DNA of 28,619 nt from Bifidobacterium breve (lineage in GTDB: Bacteria; Actinomycetota; Thermoleophilia; Miltoncostaeales; Miltoncostaeaceae): positions 1 to 28,619 of the forward strand of contig CAMCOB010000004.1 in the NCBI GenBank assembly GCA_945876305.1, read 5' to 3'. A program made the translations under genes and the position numbers. Every line of letters begins with the position of its first letter. Position 1 is the first letter of the stretch. The notes beneath the pieces are model-generated. The model saw nothing but the letters and a program-made list of their open reading frames with translations, was not told where the DNA came from and searched no databases. Positions 8,434 to 15,760 of this stretch are shown here, piece after piece.

Positions 8434-9213
8434 TCAGACGCCGAGCTCGTCGAGCGTCACCAGTTCCAGACCCTGATCGCGAGCTGCCGCGCAGATGCCG
8501 GGGATGGCGGCCGCGGTATCGTCGCGCGGGGCATCAGGCGCCCAGCCATCTGCGTCATGCAGCAACAGAATGCAGCCACGCGTCAACGCAGCGGTGGACC
8601 GCTGGACCACCACATCGGCACCGGGGTTGGCCGAGTCGAACACGCCCTTGCTCCACCCCATCAGGCGGTACCCGGCAGACCTGACAGCGGCCCATGTGGT
8701 GGGCCCGCGAAATCCGTGGGGTGCGCGGAAGATGGGGGAGAGCGCACCCGGGCCCGCCGCCGCGGTAATTGCATCGGCCGTGCGGTCGATCTGCCGTCGC
8801 ACGTAGCCTGGGCCGCGCCACACGAGGATGCCGTGGTCGTAGCCATGGCTGCCGATCTGATGCCCCTCATCGCGGATACGCCGCACCATCTCAGGGTGGC
8901 GGGCCGCCTGGCGTCCAAGGATGAAGAAGGTCGCGCGCACCCCCTCATCGCGCAACGCATCGAGGATGGCAGGGGTGGATGGCCCAGGCCCGTCGTCAAA
9001 TGTGAGCGCTGCGAATGGGGCATCGGTGGGGCCGTGGGATGGCACGGGGCCGTAGATGGGGGATCCCGGCCGGAATGTCGCCCAGCCCGCCATCGATCCC
9101 GCCGCGATGGCGGCGAGCGCGGCACGGGGGTGGCGCCCGGCAATCGCGGTGGCCCCAATCAGCACGGCTGCTTCGGCCAGCACCACGCGACGAATCGTCC
9201 GGGACTTGGTCAT
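8434..9213 (-). CDS. Polysaccharide deacetylase (NodB homology, CE4)
   Basis: This enzyme of about 259 residues should remove N- or O-acetyl groups from cell-wall or extracellular polysaccharide. NodB motifs are intact: TFDDGPGP (71-78, catalytic and metal aspartates), SHGYDH (metal histidines 123 and 127), RAPHG (163-167) and LLHD near the C-terminus. An N-terminal hydrophobic segment (about residues 9-45) suggests a signal anchor. The start is uncertain. The frame is open to 9411, but that would run through the CIRCE element and promoter of the divergent fmdB-like gene. ATG 9213 gives a clean anchor; GTGs at 9264 and 9312 are alternatives, the latter 10 nt after a minus-strand TACCCT (9323-9328). 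It is followed at 1 bp by the flippase-like gene. Confidence 0.88.
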   Translation of the reverse strand: MTKSRTIRRVVLAEAAVLIGATAIAGRHPRAALAAIAAGSMAGWATFRPGSPIYGPVPSHGPTDAPFAALTFDDGPGPSTPAILDALRDEGVRATFFILGRQAARHPEMVRRIRDEGHQIGSHGYDHGILVWRGPGYVRRQIDRTADAITAAAGPGALSPIFRAPHGFRGPTTWAAVRSAGYRLMGWSKGVFDSANPGADVVVQRSTAALTRGCILLLHDADGWAPDAPRDDTAAAIPGICAAARDQGLELVTLDELGV

Positions 9214-9355
9214 CGGGGTCGAATCGTCGCTGCGATGGGTCACGGGATCGTGCGCGCTGGTCACGAGAGACCCTGTTCGCGGTTCGTCACGGGTTTCCCC
9301 GTCGGCGTCCACATGGTCATCGAGGGTAGCAGCGCCCCCCGAGGATGCCCCGCGG

Positions 9356-9382
9356 TTGGCACACCGAGCGTTCGAGTGCCAA
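9356..9382 (+). promoter_or_regulatory. CIRCE-like operator (HrcA site) upstream of the FmdB/Ruc gene
   Basis: TTGGCACAC (9356-9364), a 9-nt spacer, and GAGTGCCAA (9374-9382) reproduce the CIRCE layout (TTAGCACTC-N9-GAGTGCTAA): left arm 7 of 9, right arm 8 of 9, spacer exactly 9. The G/C substitutions in the two arms are compensatory, as in GC-rich actinobacterial CIRCE sites. The right arm overlaps the -35 region of the TATACT promoter, ideal for repression by HrcA. Confidence 0.82.
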
Positions 9383-9398
9383 GACACACCGCCCGGTC

Positions 9399-9404
9399 TA
9401 TACT
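9399..9404 (+). promoter_or_regulatory. -10 box TATACT of the FmdB/Ruc gene
   Basis: TATACT is a near-consensus -10. Transcription would start near 9411, giving a leader of about 25 nt that contains AGGAG (9426-9430), 5 nt before the GTG at 9436. Confidence 0.65.
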
Positions 9405-9435
9405 CCTCCACGCTTACCGCCCATCAGGAGAGTCC

Positions 9436-9759
9436 GTGCCGGTCTACGACTACAGCTGCGTAAAGGGACACCGTTTCGAGGTGTTCCAGAGCATGTCCGA
9501 CACGCCGCTGAAGAAGTGCGAGGAGTGCGGCGCGAAGTCCGAGCGCGTGCTCCACGCCCCCGCGATCCACTTCAAGGGATCGGGCTTTCACAACACCGAC
9601 TACGGCACCAAGACGCGTCCCGTAGGCGGTGGCAGCGCCGGCGACTCATCCGGTGGCGAGAAGAAGTCGGGGAGCGATTCCACGGCGGCACCGGCAACGT
9701 CCGGCGGCGACTCCGCGTCAAAGAGCAGTGGCAAGACCGTGGGGCTCGACAAGGCCTGA
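9436..9759 (+). CDS. FmdB-family zinc-ribbon protein, Ruc-like redox chaperone candidate
   Basis: This 107-residue protein has an N-terminal FmdB/CxxC zinc-ribbon domain (PVYDYSC ... KKCEECG) followed by the conserved 'AIHFKGSGFHNTDYG' segment and a low-complexity Gly/Ser/Lys tail from about residue 60, probably unstructured. That architecture matches Mycobacterium tuberculosis Rv0991c (Ruc), described as an oxidation-activated chaperone working with Hsp70. The CIRCE-like operator just upstream independently points to heat-shock control. Zinc ligands appear to be C8, C28, C31 and probably H12, since the usual second cysteine is glycine here. The GTG start follows AGGAG at 9426-9430 with 5-nt spacing; the longer frame upstream overlaps the opposite-strand deacetylase and is not coding. 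Confidence 0.9.
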   Translation: MPVYDYSCVKGHRFEVFQSMSDTPLKKCEECGAKSERVLHAPAIHFKGSGFHNTDYGTKTRPVGGGSAGDSSGGEKKSGSDSTAAPATSGGDSASKSSGKTVGLDKA

Positions 9760-9782
9760 CCGCAGGGCGCGCGCCTGAGTGA

Positions 9783-11027
9783 TCAGGATGTCGGCGCTCC
9801 CACCGGGATCGCATGTCGCGGTGATCCGGGGAGTGCCAGTGAGATAAGGCCGGCTGCCACGACCATGATGGCCGATGCCCACAGGCACGCCTCAAGTCCC
9901 TGCCACTCATACAGGAGCCCCGACAGGATGGTGCCGGCGAGTCGCCCGAAGGCGTTGGCCATGTAATAGAAGCCCACGTTCATCGCCACTTTGTCGCCGT
10001 CGGCGTAGTGCAGGATAAGGAATGAATGCACGGCCGAGTTGAGGGCGAAGACGACCCCGAATATGACGAGGCCCACCACCAGCACGGTGGCGGGGTCAAA
10101 GTTCAGGCGGAGCGCCACGGCGATGCCCGCGGGCAGGATGGCCAACCCGAGGGCGAGGAGCGCAGCGGTACGGCCTGTCGGCACATGTCCACTGCGCCTC
10201 TTGAGCAGCCGGGGCGACGCACTCTGCACGATGCCGTACCCGATGACCCAGATGGCCATGAAGCCGCCCACCTCCCAGAAGGTCCACCCGAGCACGCTCC
10301 GCAGGTACACAGGCAGGCCCACCACGAACCACACGTCGCGTGATGCGAACAGGAAGACACGTGCGGCAGACAGCAGGTTGACCGCCCGCGTGTTGGAGAA
10401 CATCTGCGTGAAGCGGGCCTTCGCACTGCCCTGGCCGAGGCTGCCGTGAACCGCAACGAGCACCATGATGAGTGCCGCGCCCACGAACACCGACAGGATG
10501 ATGAGCGCCGGCCGGAAACCGATGGTGGAAAGCATCAGGCCGCCGAGGAAGAAACCCACGCCCTTCAGCGCGTTTTTCGAGCCCGTCAGCACGGCCACCC
10601 ACTTGAAAAGCACATCCGACGCGCCGGAGGGCACGATCATCTTCACGGCGCTCTTTGAGCTCATTTTCGTGAGATCCTTGGCCACCCCGCTCACTGCCTG
10701 CGACACCATCACGTATGGCACCACGAACCACGCCGACGGGGCAAGCCCAAGCATGAGCAGTGCGCCGATCTGCAGGGAGAGTCCCCCGACGAGGGTTGAC
10801 TTGAGGCCCCATCGCGCTGCGATCCACCCTCCGAAGAGATTGGTGATGACACCGAAGATCTCGTAGAAGAGGAAGAGGCTCGCCACCTGCAGGGGGCTAT
10901 ATCCCAACTGGTAAAAGTAGAAAAGGACGAGCACCCGGACGGCGCCGTCGGTGATGGTGTCCGCCCAGTACGCGGCCGTCACATAGGCGTACGTGCGGAG
11001 GTCACTGGTGGTGCCATCCGCGCCCAT
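9783..11027 (-). CDS. arsJ: ArsJ, MFS exporter of 1-arseno-3-phosphoglycerate
   Basis: This 414-residue major-facilitator protein has about 12 hydrophobic segments. Its N-terminal region (TAAYWADTITDGAVRVLVL, then QLGYSPLQVASLFLFYE and NLFGGWIAARWGLKSTL) is characteristic of ArsJ rather than of general MFS drug pumps. ArsJ exports the unstable arsenate ester 1-arseno-3-phosphoglycerate, which decays to arsenate outside. The partner GAPDH that makes this ester is encoded immediately upstream on the same strand, 9 bp away, confirming the assignment. The ATG at 11027 follows GAGG with about 7 nt spacing. No arsR, arsC or acr3 gene lies nearby, so regulation and any arsenite branch must be elsewhere. 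Confidence 0.9.
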   Translation of the reverse strand: MGADGTTSDLRTYAYVTAAYWADTITDGAVRVLVLFYFYQLGYSPLQVASLFLFYEIFGVITNLFGGWIAARWGLKSTLVGGLSLQIGALLMLGLAPSAWFVVPYVMVSQAVSGVAKDLTKMSSKSAVKMIVPSGASDVLFKWVAVLTGSKNALKGVGFFLGGLMLSTIGFRPALIILSVFVGAALIMVLVAVHGSLGQGSAKARFTQMFSNTRAVNLLSAARVFLFASRDVWFVVGLPVYLRSVLGWTFWEVGGFMAIWVIGYGIVQSASPRLLKRRSGHVPTGRTAALLALGLAILPAGIAVALRLNFDPATVLVVGLVIFGVVFALNSAVHSFLILHYADGDKVAMNVGFYYMANAFGRLAGTILSGLLYEWQGLEACLWASAIMVVAAGLISLALPGSPRHAIPVGAPTS

Positions 11028-11036
11028 GTTCAGGCC

Positions 11037-12059
11037 TCAGCCGGCGAGGTGGCTGGCCAGCATGCGGGCCAGTTCGGCGTACCGGTTGGCATAGCCCCAC
11101 TCGTTGTCGTACCAGGCAAGCACCTTCACCTGGGTCCCGTTGACAACCATCGTGGACTGCGCGTCAATGATCGACGAGCGGGGGTCGTCCTTGTAGTCGA
11201 TGCTCACGAGCGGCCGTTCTTCGAAGCCGAGAATGCCTGCGAGCGGCCCCTCCGCGGCAGCGCGCAGCAGATCGTTCACCTCGTCAACGGCGGTGACGCG
11301 CTCCACCTCGAATACGCAGTCGGTGAGCGATGCATTAGCCAGCGGCACCCGCACCGCGACACCATTCAGCCGGCCCTGCAGCTCGGGGAAGATAAGGCCG
11401 ATTGCGGTCGCCGACCCGGTGCTGGTGGGGATGAGCGAAATGCTGCTGGCGCGTGCCCGGCGCAGATCCTTATGGGGGGTGTCGAGGACTGACTGCGTGT
11501 TGGTGAGGTCATGCAGCGTGGTGATGGCGCCATGTCTGATTCCAATGCCCTCGTGAATCACCCTGACCACTGGGGCGAGGCAGTTGGTCGTGCAGGATGC
11601 CGCGGTCACCACGTTGTGCAGGTGTGCGTCATACAGCGCATCGTTGACACCGATCACCACATTCAGCGCCGCCGAGTCGTTGACTGGCGCCGCCACCACA
11701 ACCTTGGACGCGCCGCGGTCGAAGTGCGGCTGCAGGTTGGCCATGGTGCGGAACTTCCCGGACGCCTCAAGCACGATCTCCACGCCGTGCTCGCTCCACG
11801 GAATGTCCGCGGGGTCCGTGTGTGACGAGTGGGTCAGCACGCGTCCGTCGATTATGACGTGGTCGTCGTCGGCCCTGATATCGCGGTGCCAGCGGCCATG
11901 AACCGAGTCGAACTCCAGAAGGTGCGCGGATACCGAGGCGTCACCATTCGCCTCGTTGATATGGACGAACTCCAACTCCGGCCAGTCAAATGCTGCGCGC
12001 AGCGAAAGCCGCCCGATACGGCCGAACCCGTTGATGCCGACACGAACTGAGCGGGTCAC
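11037..12059 (-). CDS. ArsJ-associated glyceraldehyde-3-phosphate dehydrogenase
   Basis: This 340-residue GAPDH would oxidise glyceraldehyde-3-phosphate in the presence of arsenate to give 1-arseno-3-phosphoglycerate, the ArsJ substrate. The NAD-binding motif NGFGRIG (10-16), catalytic C156 in SCTTNCLAP, H183, and the C-terminal WYDNEWGYANR are intact. The segment DTPHKDLRRARASSISLIPT is typical of the arsenic-associated branch. The start is the GTG at 12059 with GGAG 6 nt upstream; the longer frame to 12191 is not conserved-looking. A minus-strand TATGCT at 12105-12110 could be its -10. It heads the arsJ operon. A purely glycolytic role is the alternative, but the gene pairing makes arsenate resistance more likely. 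Confidence 0.92.
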   Translation of the reverse strand: MTRSVRVGINGFGRIGRLSLRAAFDWPELEFVHINEANGDASVSAHLLEFDSVHGRWHRDIRADDDHVIIDGRVLTHSSHTDPADIPWSEHGVEIVLEASGKFRTMANLQPHFDRGASKVVVAAPVNDSAALNVVIGVNDALYDAHLHNVVTAASCTTNCLAPVVRVIHEGIGIRHGAITTLHDLTNTQSVLDTPHKDLRRARASSISLIPTSTGSATAIGLIFPELQGRLNGVAVRVPLANASLTDCVFEVERVTAVDEVNDLLRAAAEGPLAGILGFEERPLVSIDYKDDPRSSIIDAQSTMVVNGTQVKVLAWYDNEWGYANRYAELARMLASHLAG

Positions 12060-12332
12060 TGCGATCTCCGTCGTCAGGGTGTGGGGCGTGAAGGCATCCC
12101 GAGGAGCATATGCCCTGCCTCGCGACTGATTGACCTTACGGAGGTGCCCGTTGTCATGTGCCTCGGTGTTACGACGCCCTTTAGCGCCCACTGGCGCACT
12201 TCCGGCGGCATTGACGCTGCAGGAACGTCACATCTGACCGCCATTGACCGTGGTGTTTCGCCAACTTAACCCACGGGCACTGGTGGGTTCGTACGTTAAC
12301 CGTGATCCAGTTCGCAACCCAGGAGGGAACCG
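12060..12332. promoter_or_regulatory. Divergent intergenic region between gap/arsJ and the 70-residue gene
   Basis: This 273-bp gap has no credible coding frame. It holds a weak minus-strand -10 candidate (TATGCT, 12105-12110), a short inverted repeat GCGCC-CACT-GGCGC (12184-12197), repeats of TGACCG at 12235 and 12245, and a plus-strand TACGTT (12292-12297) that could be the -10 of the small gene. No recognisable ArsR operator was found; none of these motifs is strong enough to name. Confidence 0.4.
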
Positions 12333-12545
12333 ATGGATGACGTGCGTCGTGACGTGTTGGATGAAATCGAGGCGGTGCTCAAACGCCTCTCGCGCGCAGT
12401 GAGAGTCGACTTTGAGGCGGCTGAGGCGTGGTTGGCGTGGTCGGCCATGGCCACCGCCGTGCGGTCGGGTTCGCTTGGGGATGCCGATCTCGAGCGACTC
12501 GGGCGTCGCGCTCGCAGGGTCTCGGGCGTCGCGCTCGCTGCGTGA
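12333..12545 (+). CDS. Small protein of unknown function (70 residues)
   Basis: This 70-residue frame starts at an ATG preceded by a strong Shine-Dalgarno, AGGAGG (12321-12326), with 6-nt spacing. The product looks like two or three amphipathic helices, rich in Arg, Ala and acidic residues (DEIEAVLKRLSRAV ... ADLERLGRRARRV), with no signal peptide, cysteine motif or membrane segment. I do not recognise the family. It is divergent from the gap/arsJ operon, but nothing ties it to arsenic. The ribosome-binding site is the main evidence that it is a real gene. Confidence 0.6.
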   Translation: MDDVRRDVLDEIEAVLKRLSRAVRVDFEAAEAWLAWSAMATAVRSGSLGDADLERLGRRARRVSGVALAA

Positions 12546-12852
12546 TCTCCTCCCGTCCGCATCCGCCGTGTCGTCGGTGCGACCGTTTGACCACGGCGCA
12601 CCGCTGACCCGCTACCACTCCATGTGCATGGTCGTTATGGGATCACGTGTCTTCGACCATCGTGGACACGCCGAAGCCGCCACCGGAGGTGATCACCGTC
12701 TCGCGTGATCCCCGTAATCCCCGCGCGGGACACGGGCTGCGGGGGCAGCCCGTGTCCCGTCACCTCCCGCCACTTATGGCCCGCCGCGCCAAGGTCTCGT
12801 GGCTCCCGCGGATGGCACCGCATACAAAGCGCAGTATCCGCGCCCGCTTTAC
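12546..12852. other. 307-bp convergent gap without a convincing gene
   Basis: Between the small gene and the LCP gene no frame on either strand has a good start site and protein-like composition. A 69-codon plus-strand frame (12647-12856) reads through the hairpin and lacks a Shine-Dalgarno. The only strong element is the 15-bp hairpin at 12726-12759. Confidence 0.55.
12726..12759. terminator. Perfect 15-bp hairpin, likely bidirectional terminator
   Basis: CGGGACACGGGCTGC (12726-12740) and GCAGCCCGTGTCCCG (12745-12759) are exact reverse complements around a GGGG loop. It sits between convergent genes. There is no T-run on either side, as is common for terminators in GC-rich actinobacteria. 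Confidence 0.7.
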
Positions 12853-13932
12853 CTAGCGTCGGACAAAATCAGCGATCTGCTGCTCATCCATGTTCGGTTC
12901 GCCCACCACGTATGAAATACCGTTGACGTAGCGGGGGATACCGGCCAGCACGACGCGGTCGGCCGGGTCCGACGTAAGGCGCCACTGAAGCCAGCCGAGC
13001 TTCATCAGGTCGGTCGTCCCCATATCGGTGCCGATCGCCCGGATGACCCCGCCCCCATTCCAGGGGGAGAACGGGATGGTGGTGAGCGACGCCATCTTGC
13101 CCTTCACGCCGGTCACGAATGCCTGCTGGCGGGCGGCCCGGTGAAAGTCGTCGTCGCACTTCCGCACGCGCACGAACTTGAGGGCCTCGTCGCCGTTCAG
13201 ATCGATCTGGCCCGCGGGAAAGCTCACCGTGGTGCCCCCCGTGTACTTGCAGTTGGAGAGCGCCGTGGGATTGGTCACCGTAATTCCGCCGATATCGTCC
13301 ACCATCTTTTTCACGCCGTTGAAGTTGACGGTGACGATGTGGTGGATGGGCAGGCCCGTGAGGTCGCGCACCGCCGTGATGATGCCCTTCTGCCCTCCGA
13401 GGTAGTACGCGGCGTTGATCTTGTCGGCACCCTGTCCCGGAAGAGTCACGCGGAAGTCACGGGGGATTGACAGCCACTTCACCTTGCCCGCGCCTGGATC
13501 GGTGCGCATGATCATGATCGTGTCGGCGCGGCTTCGGGTCTCGCCCGGACGTGCATCCGATCCGATGATGAGCGTGTTCTGCGGGCTCGATAGCATGGCC
13601 GCCCCGGGCGTGAGGGCCTGTCTCGCACTTGCGGTGATGCGGTTGTTCGCCTGATCGACGGCGCCGTGAATCGCCAGAAATCCGAAGACCCCCCACGCCA
13701 CGAGCCCGAGCACCACCACCACGCCCACCCGCCAGGTCCAGCCCCACACGCCCATGCCGCGAAATGACCACCACTTGCGGGGCGGTTTTGGCGGATCGGA
13801 CAACGGAACAGGGTCGGGGCGCTCAGCTGCGGCAGCACCCTCAGTGAGGGACTTCAGGCCGTCAAGCCCCTCTGAGGATTTGCCAGCGCCTCGCGCTTTG
13901 AAGCGGCGGTATGGCTTGGTGTGGGGCGGCAT
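12853..13932 (-). CDS. LytR-CpsA-Psr (LCP) family cell-wall glycopolymer ligase
   Basis: This 359-residue membrane protein has a cytoplasmic Pro/Lys-rich N-terminus (1-62), one transmembrane helix (about 67-89) and an extracellular LCP domain (about 118-300). Typical LCP residues are visible: GSDARPG (124-130), RSRADTIMI (133-141), SIPRDF (155-160) and KINAAYYLGG (171-180), which bind the polyprenyl-phosphate substrate. LCP enzymes attach teichoic acids, arabinogalactan or other glycopolymers to peptidoglycan. The ATG at 13932 has no Shine-Dalgarno but lies 9 nt after a minus-strand TACCAT, so the mRNA is probably near-leaderless. It is divergent from the ROK kinase gene, 53 bp away. Confidence 0.92.
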   Translation of the reverse strand: MPPHTKPYRRFKARGAGKSSEGLDGLKSLTEGAAAAERPDPVPLSDPPKPPRKWWSFRGMGVWGWTWRVGVVVVLGLVAWGVFGFLAIHGAVDQANNRITASARQALTPGAAMLSSPQNTLIIGSDARPGETRSRADTIMIMRTDPGAGKVKWLSIPRDFRVTLPGQGADKINAAYYLGGQKGIITAVRDLTGLPIHHIVTVNFNGVKKMVDDIGGITVTNPTALSNCKYTGGTTVSFPAGQIDLNGDEALKFVRVRKCDDDFHRAARQQAFVTGVKGKMASLTTIPFSPWNGGGVIRAIGTDMGTTDLMKLGWLQWRLTSDPADRVVLAGIPRYVNGISYVVGEPNMDEQQIADFVRR

Positions 13933-13941
13933 CGGCCTGCG

Positions 13942-13951
13942 ATGGTACCTT
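13942..13951. promoter_or_regulatory. Overlapping divergent -10 boxes around GGTACC
   Basis: ATGGTACCTT reads as TACCTT (13946-13951) on the plus strand towards the ROK gene and as TACCAT (13947-13942) on the minus strand towards the LCP gene. The two genes would compete for polymerase at a shared KpnI-like palindrome. Confidence 0.45.
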
Positions 13952-13985
13952 CGCCGCCAGCGTTCCCGGTTCCCGGAGGGTATGA

Positions 13986-14921
13986 ATGGCCGTCATCGGC
14001 ATTGACGTGGGTGGCACCAAGATTGCGGCCGGGCGCCTTGGCACCGACCTCGGCGTCGAGCGATCAGTGGTCATTCCCACTCCCCATGGGGGAATCGAGA
14101 TCGTGGACGCGATTGCCGCCCTGTGTGCCGATCTGGGGTCCGACTCAACCGCGCCGATCACCGCAATCGGCGTGGGGTTGCCCGCCACGATTGACGCCGT
14201 CACTGGCCGCGTGGCCCACTCCGTGCACACCGGAATGGTTGATTTCGATGCCGCAGGGCCTCTTGAGACACGCACGGGCCTGCCCGTTGTGCTCGACAAT
14301 GATGCGAACCTGGCGCTTCTTGCCGAACACCGCATGGGAGCCGCCGAGGGGTCGCAGACCGCCCTGTTGCTCACGCTCGGCACAGGCGTGGGCGGCGGCA
14401 TCGTGATCGGCGGCCAGATATTTCGTGGCGGTCGCGGACATGGTGCCGAACTGGGGCACATCTGCGTCGACGGGGATGGTCCTCCGTGTCAGGGTGACTG
14501 TCCGGGCCACGGCTGCCTGGAGACCATGTGCAGCGGCACCGCGATTACGCGCGATCTGCGGGCCTTTGCCGCGGTCAACCCCAACACCGCCCTGGGGGCC
14601 CTGCATGCAGTTGGCAAGCTCGATTCGCGCTCGGGCCTTGCACTGGCACGGGATGGCGACTCCGACGCCCTTCAGGTGTTCGCCGGCGCCGGCCGCTGGC
14701 TGGGCGTGGGCGTGGCGTCGCTCTGCAACGCATTCGACCCCGACGTGGTCGTGATCGGTGGCGGCGTGTCGGATGCCGGGGAAGTGATTTTGGGGCCGGC
14801 CCGTAAGGAGTACCTCGCCCGGGCGCTGCCGCCCACACGCCGCGCCGAGGTTGTGCGGGCCAGCTTTGGTCATGAGGCAGGCATGGTTGGTGCGGGAATC
14901 CTGGCGGCGGACGCCATATGA
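13986..14921 (+). CDS. ROK-family glucokinase
   Basis: This 311-residue cytoplasmic sugar kinase phosphorylates glucose or a related hexose using ATP. It carries the ATP-binding motif DVGGTK (7-12), catalytic D106 in LDNDAN, the second phosphate loop GTGVGGGI (132-139) and the ROK zinc site H158 / C168 / C172 / C177. The cysteine pattern CX3CX4C is a variant of the usual CXCX4C. The ATG at 13986 follows GGAGGG (13975-13980) with 5-nt spacing. It heads a coupled pair with rsmI (ATGA overlap). Substrate specificity beyond a hexose cannot be read from the sequence. Confidence 0.9.
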   Translation: MAVIGIDVGGTKIAAGRLGTDLGVERSVVIPTPHGGIEIVDAIAALCADLGSDSTAPITAIGVGLPATIDAVTGRVAHSVHTGMVDFDAAGPLETRTGLPVVLDNDANLALLAEHRMGAAEGSQTALLLTLGTGVGGGIVIGGQIFRGGRGHGAELGHICVDGDGPPCQGDCPGHGCLETMCSGTAITRDLRAFAAVNPNTALGALHAVGKLDSRSGLALARDGDSDALQVFAGAGRWLGVGVASLCNAFDPDVVVIGGGVSDAGEVILGPARKEYLARALPPTRRAEVVRASFGHEAGMVGAGILAADAI

Positions 14922-15760
14922 GCGGATCACTCGTGGTGGTGGCCACACCCATTGGCACGCTCGATGATCTGTCGCCCCGCGCCGCCGCCGCACTGCGCGA
15001 CGCCGATGTAGTGGCCTGCGAGGACACTCGACGCACCGCCGTGCTGCTGCGTCACGCTGGCTCAGACGCCCCAATGGTGCCCACGCACGAGCACAACGAG
15101 GCGTCGCGCGCGGCCGACCTGGTGCGTCGCATGAATGAGGGCGCCACGGTGGTGCTGGTGAGCGATGCCGGCATGCCCGGGGTCAGCGATCCCGGGGCAC
15201 GTGTGGTGGCCGCCGCGGTGCAGGCCGACATCCCGGTCACGGTCATTCCGGGCGCTGGTGCGGTGGAGACCGCGCTGGTGGCATCGGGCCTTTCGACGGG
15301 CACGGGGTATGCATTCGCCGGCTTCGCCCCGCGAAAGGCGGGTGAGTTGGCCGCATTCATCGCCCGAATCGATACCTGGGGCGAGCCGGTGGTGGTGTTT
15401 GAAGGGCCCAAGCGGGTGGCGGCGCTCATGCGTGCGCTGGCCGATCACGACCCCGATCGTCAGGTGGCGGTGTGCCGTGAGCTCACGAAGATGCACGAGG
15501 AGATCATTCGCGGAACGGCGGCGGCGCTGGCCGAGCGCATCACCGATCCGCTGCGCGGCGAGGTGGCTGTGGTCATCGCACCACCATCCGAGCCGCCGCC
15601 GCTCGACGAGGACGCCCTCGCCGCAGCGCTCATGCCCATGATCGAGGCCGGAATGAGCCCGGCCCGGGCGGCTGATGTGGTGGCCACGCTGGGGGCGGCG
15701 CCTCGGAACGCCGCCTATCGCGCGGCGCTTGCCGCCGCGGCAATGCGCGACTCCGCGTAG
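14918..15760 (+). CDS. rsmI: 16S rRNA (cytidine1402-2'-O)-methyltransferase RsmI
   Basis: This 280-residue SAM-dependent tetrapyrrole-methylase-fold enzyme methylates the ribose of C1402 in the 16S rRNA decoding centre. Family motifs are VATPIGTLDDLS (near 8-19), CEDTRRTAVLL (34-44), SDAGMPGVSDPGARVV (82-97) and IPGAGAVETAL (about 109-119). The start overlaps the ROK stop (ATGA). The C-terminus is alanine-rich and its last 46 bp overlap the 3' end of the convergent nucleotidyltransferase-like gene. Confidence 0.95.
   Translation: MSGSLVVVATPIGTLDDLSPRAAAALRDADVVACEDTRRTAVLLRHAGSDAPMVPTHEHNEASRAADLVRRMNEGATVVLVSDAGMPGVSDPGARVVAAAVQADIPVTVIPGAGAVETALVASGLSTGTGYAFAGFAPRKAGELAAFIARIDTWGEPVVVFEGPKRVAALMRALADHDPDRQVAVCRELTKMHEEIIRGTAAALAERITDPLRGEVAVVIAPPSEPPPLDEDALAAALMPMIEAGMSPARAADVVATLGAAPRNAAYRAALAAAAMRDSA

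Noticed and set aside
8185..9435. Long plus-strand extension upstream of the FmdB/Ruc gene
   Set aside because: It lies antisense to the deacetylase and flippase-like genes and runs through the CIRCE element and promoter; only the part from GTG 9436 is coding.
12184..12250. Short inverted and direct repeats (GCGCC/GGCGC, TGACCG twice) as an ArsR or Pho operator
   Set aside because: The arms are short, the TGACCG spacing is 10 bp not 11, and they match no known operator well enough.
12647..12856. Plus-strand frame of 69 codons in the gap before the LCP gene
   Set aside because: There is no good Shine-Dalgarno, it reads through the 15-bp hairpin, and its Arg/Pro-rich product is not protein-like.
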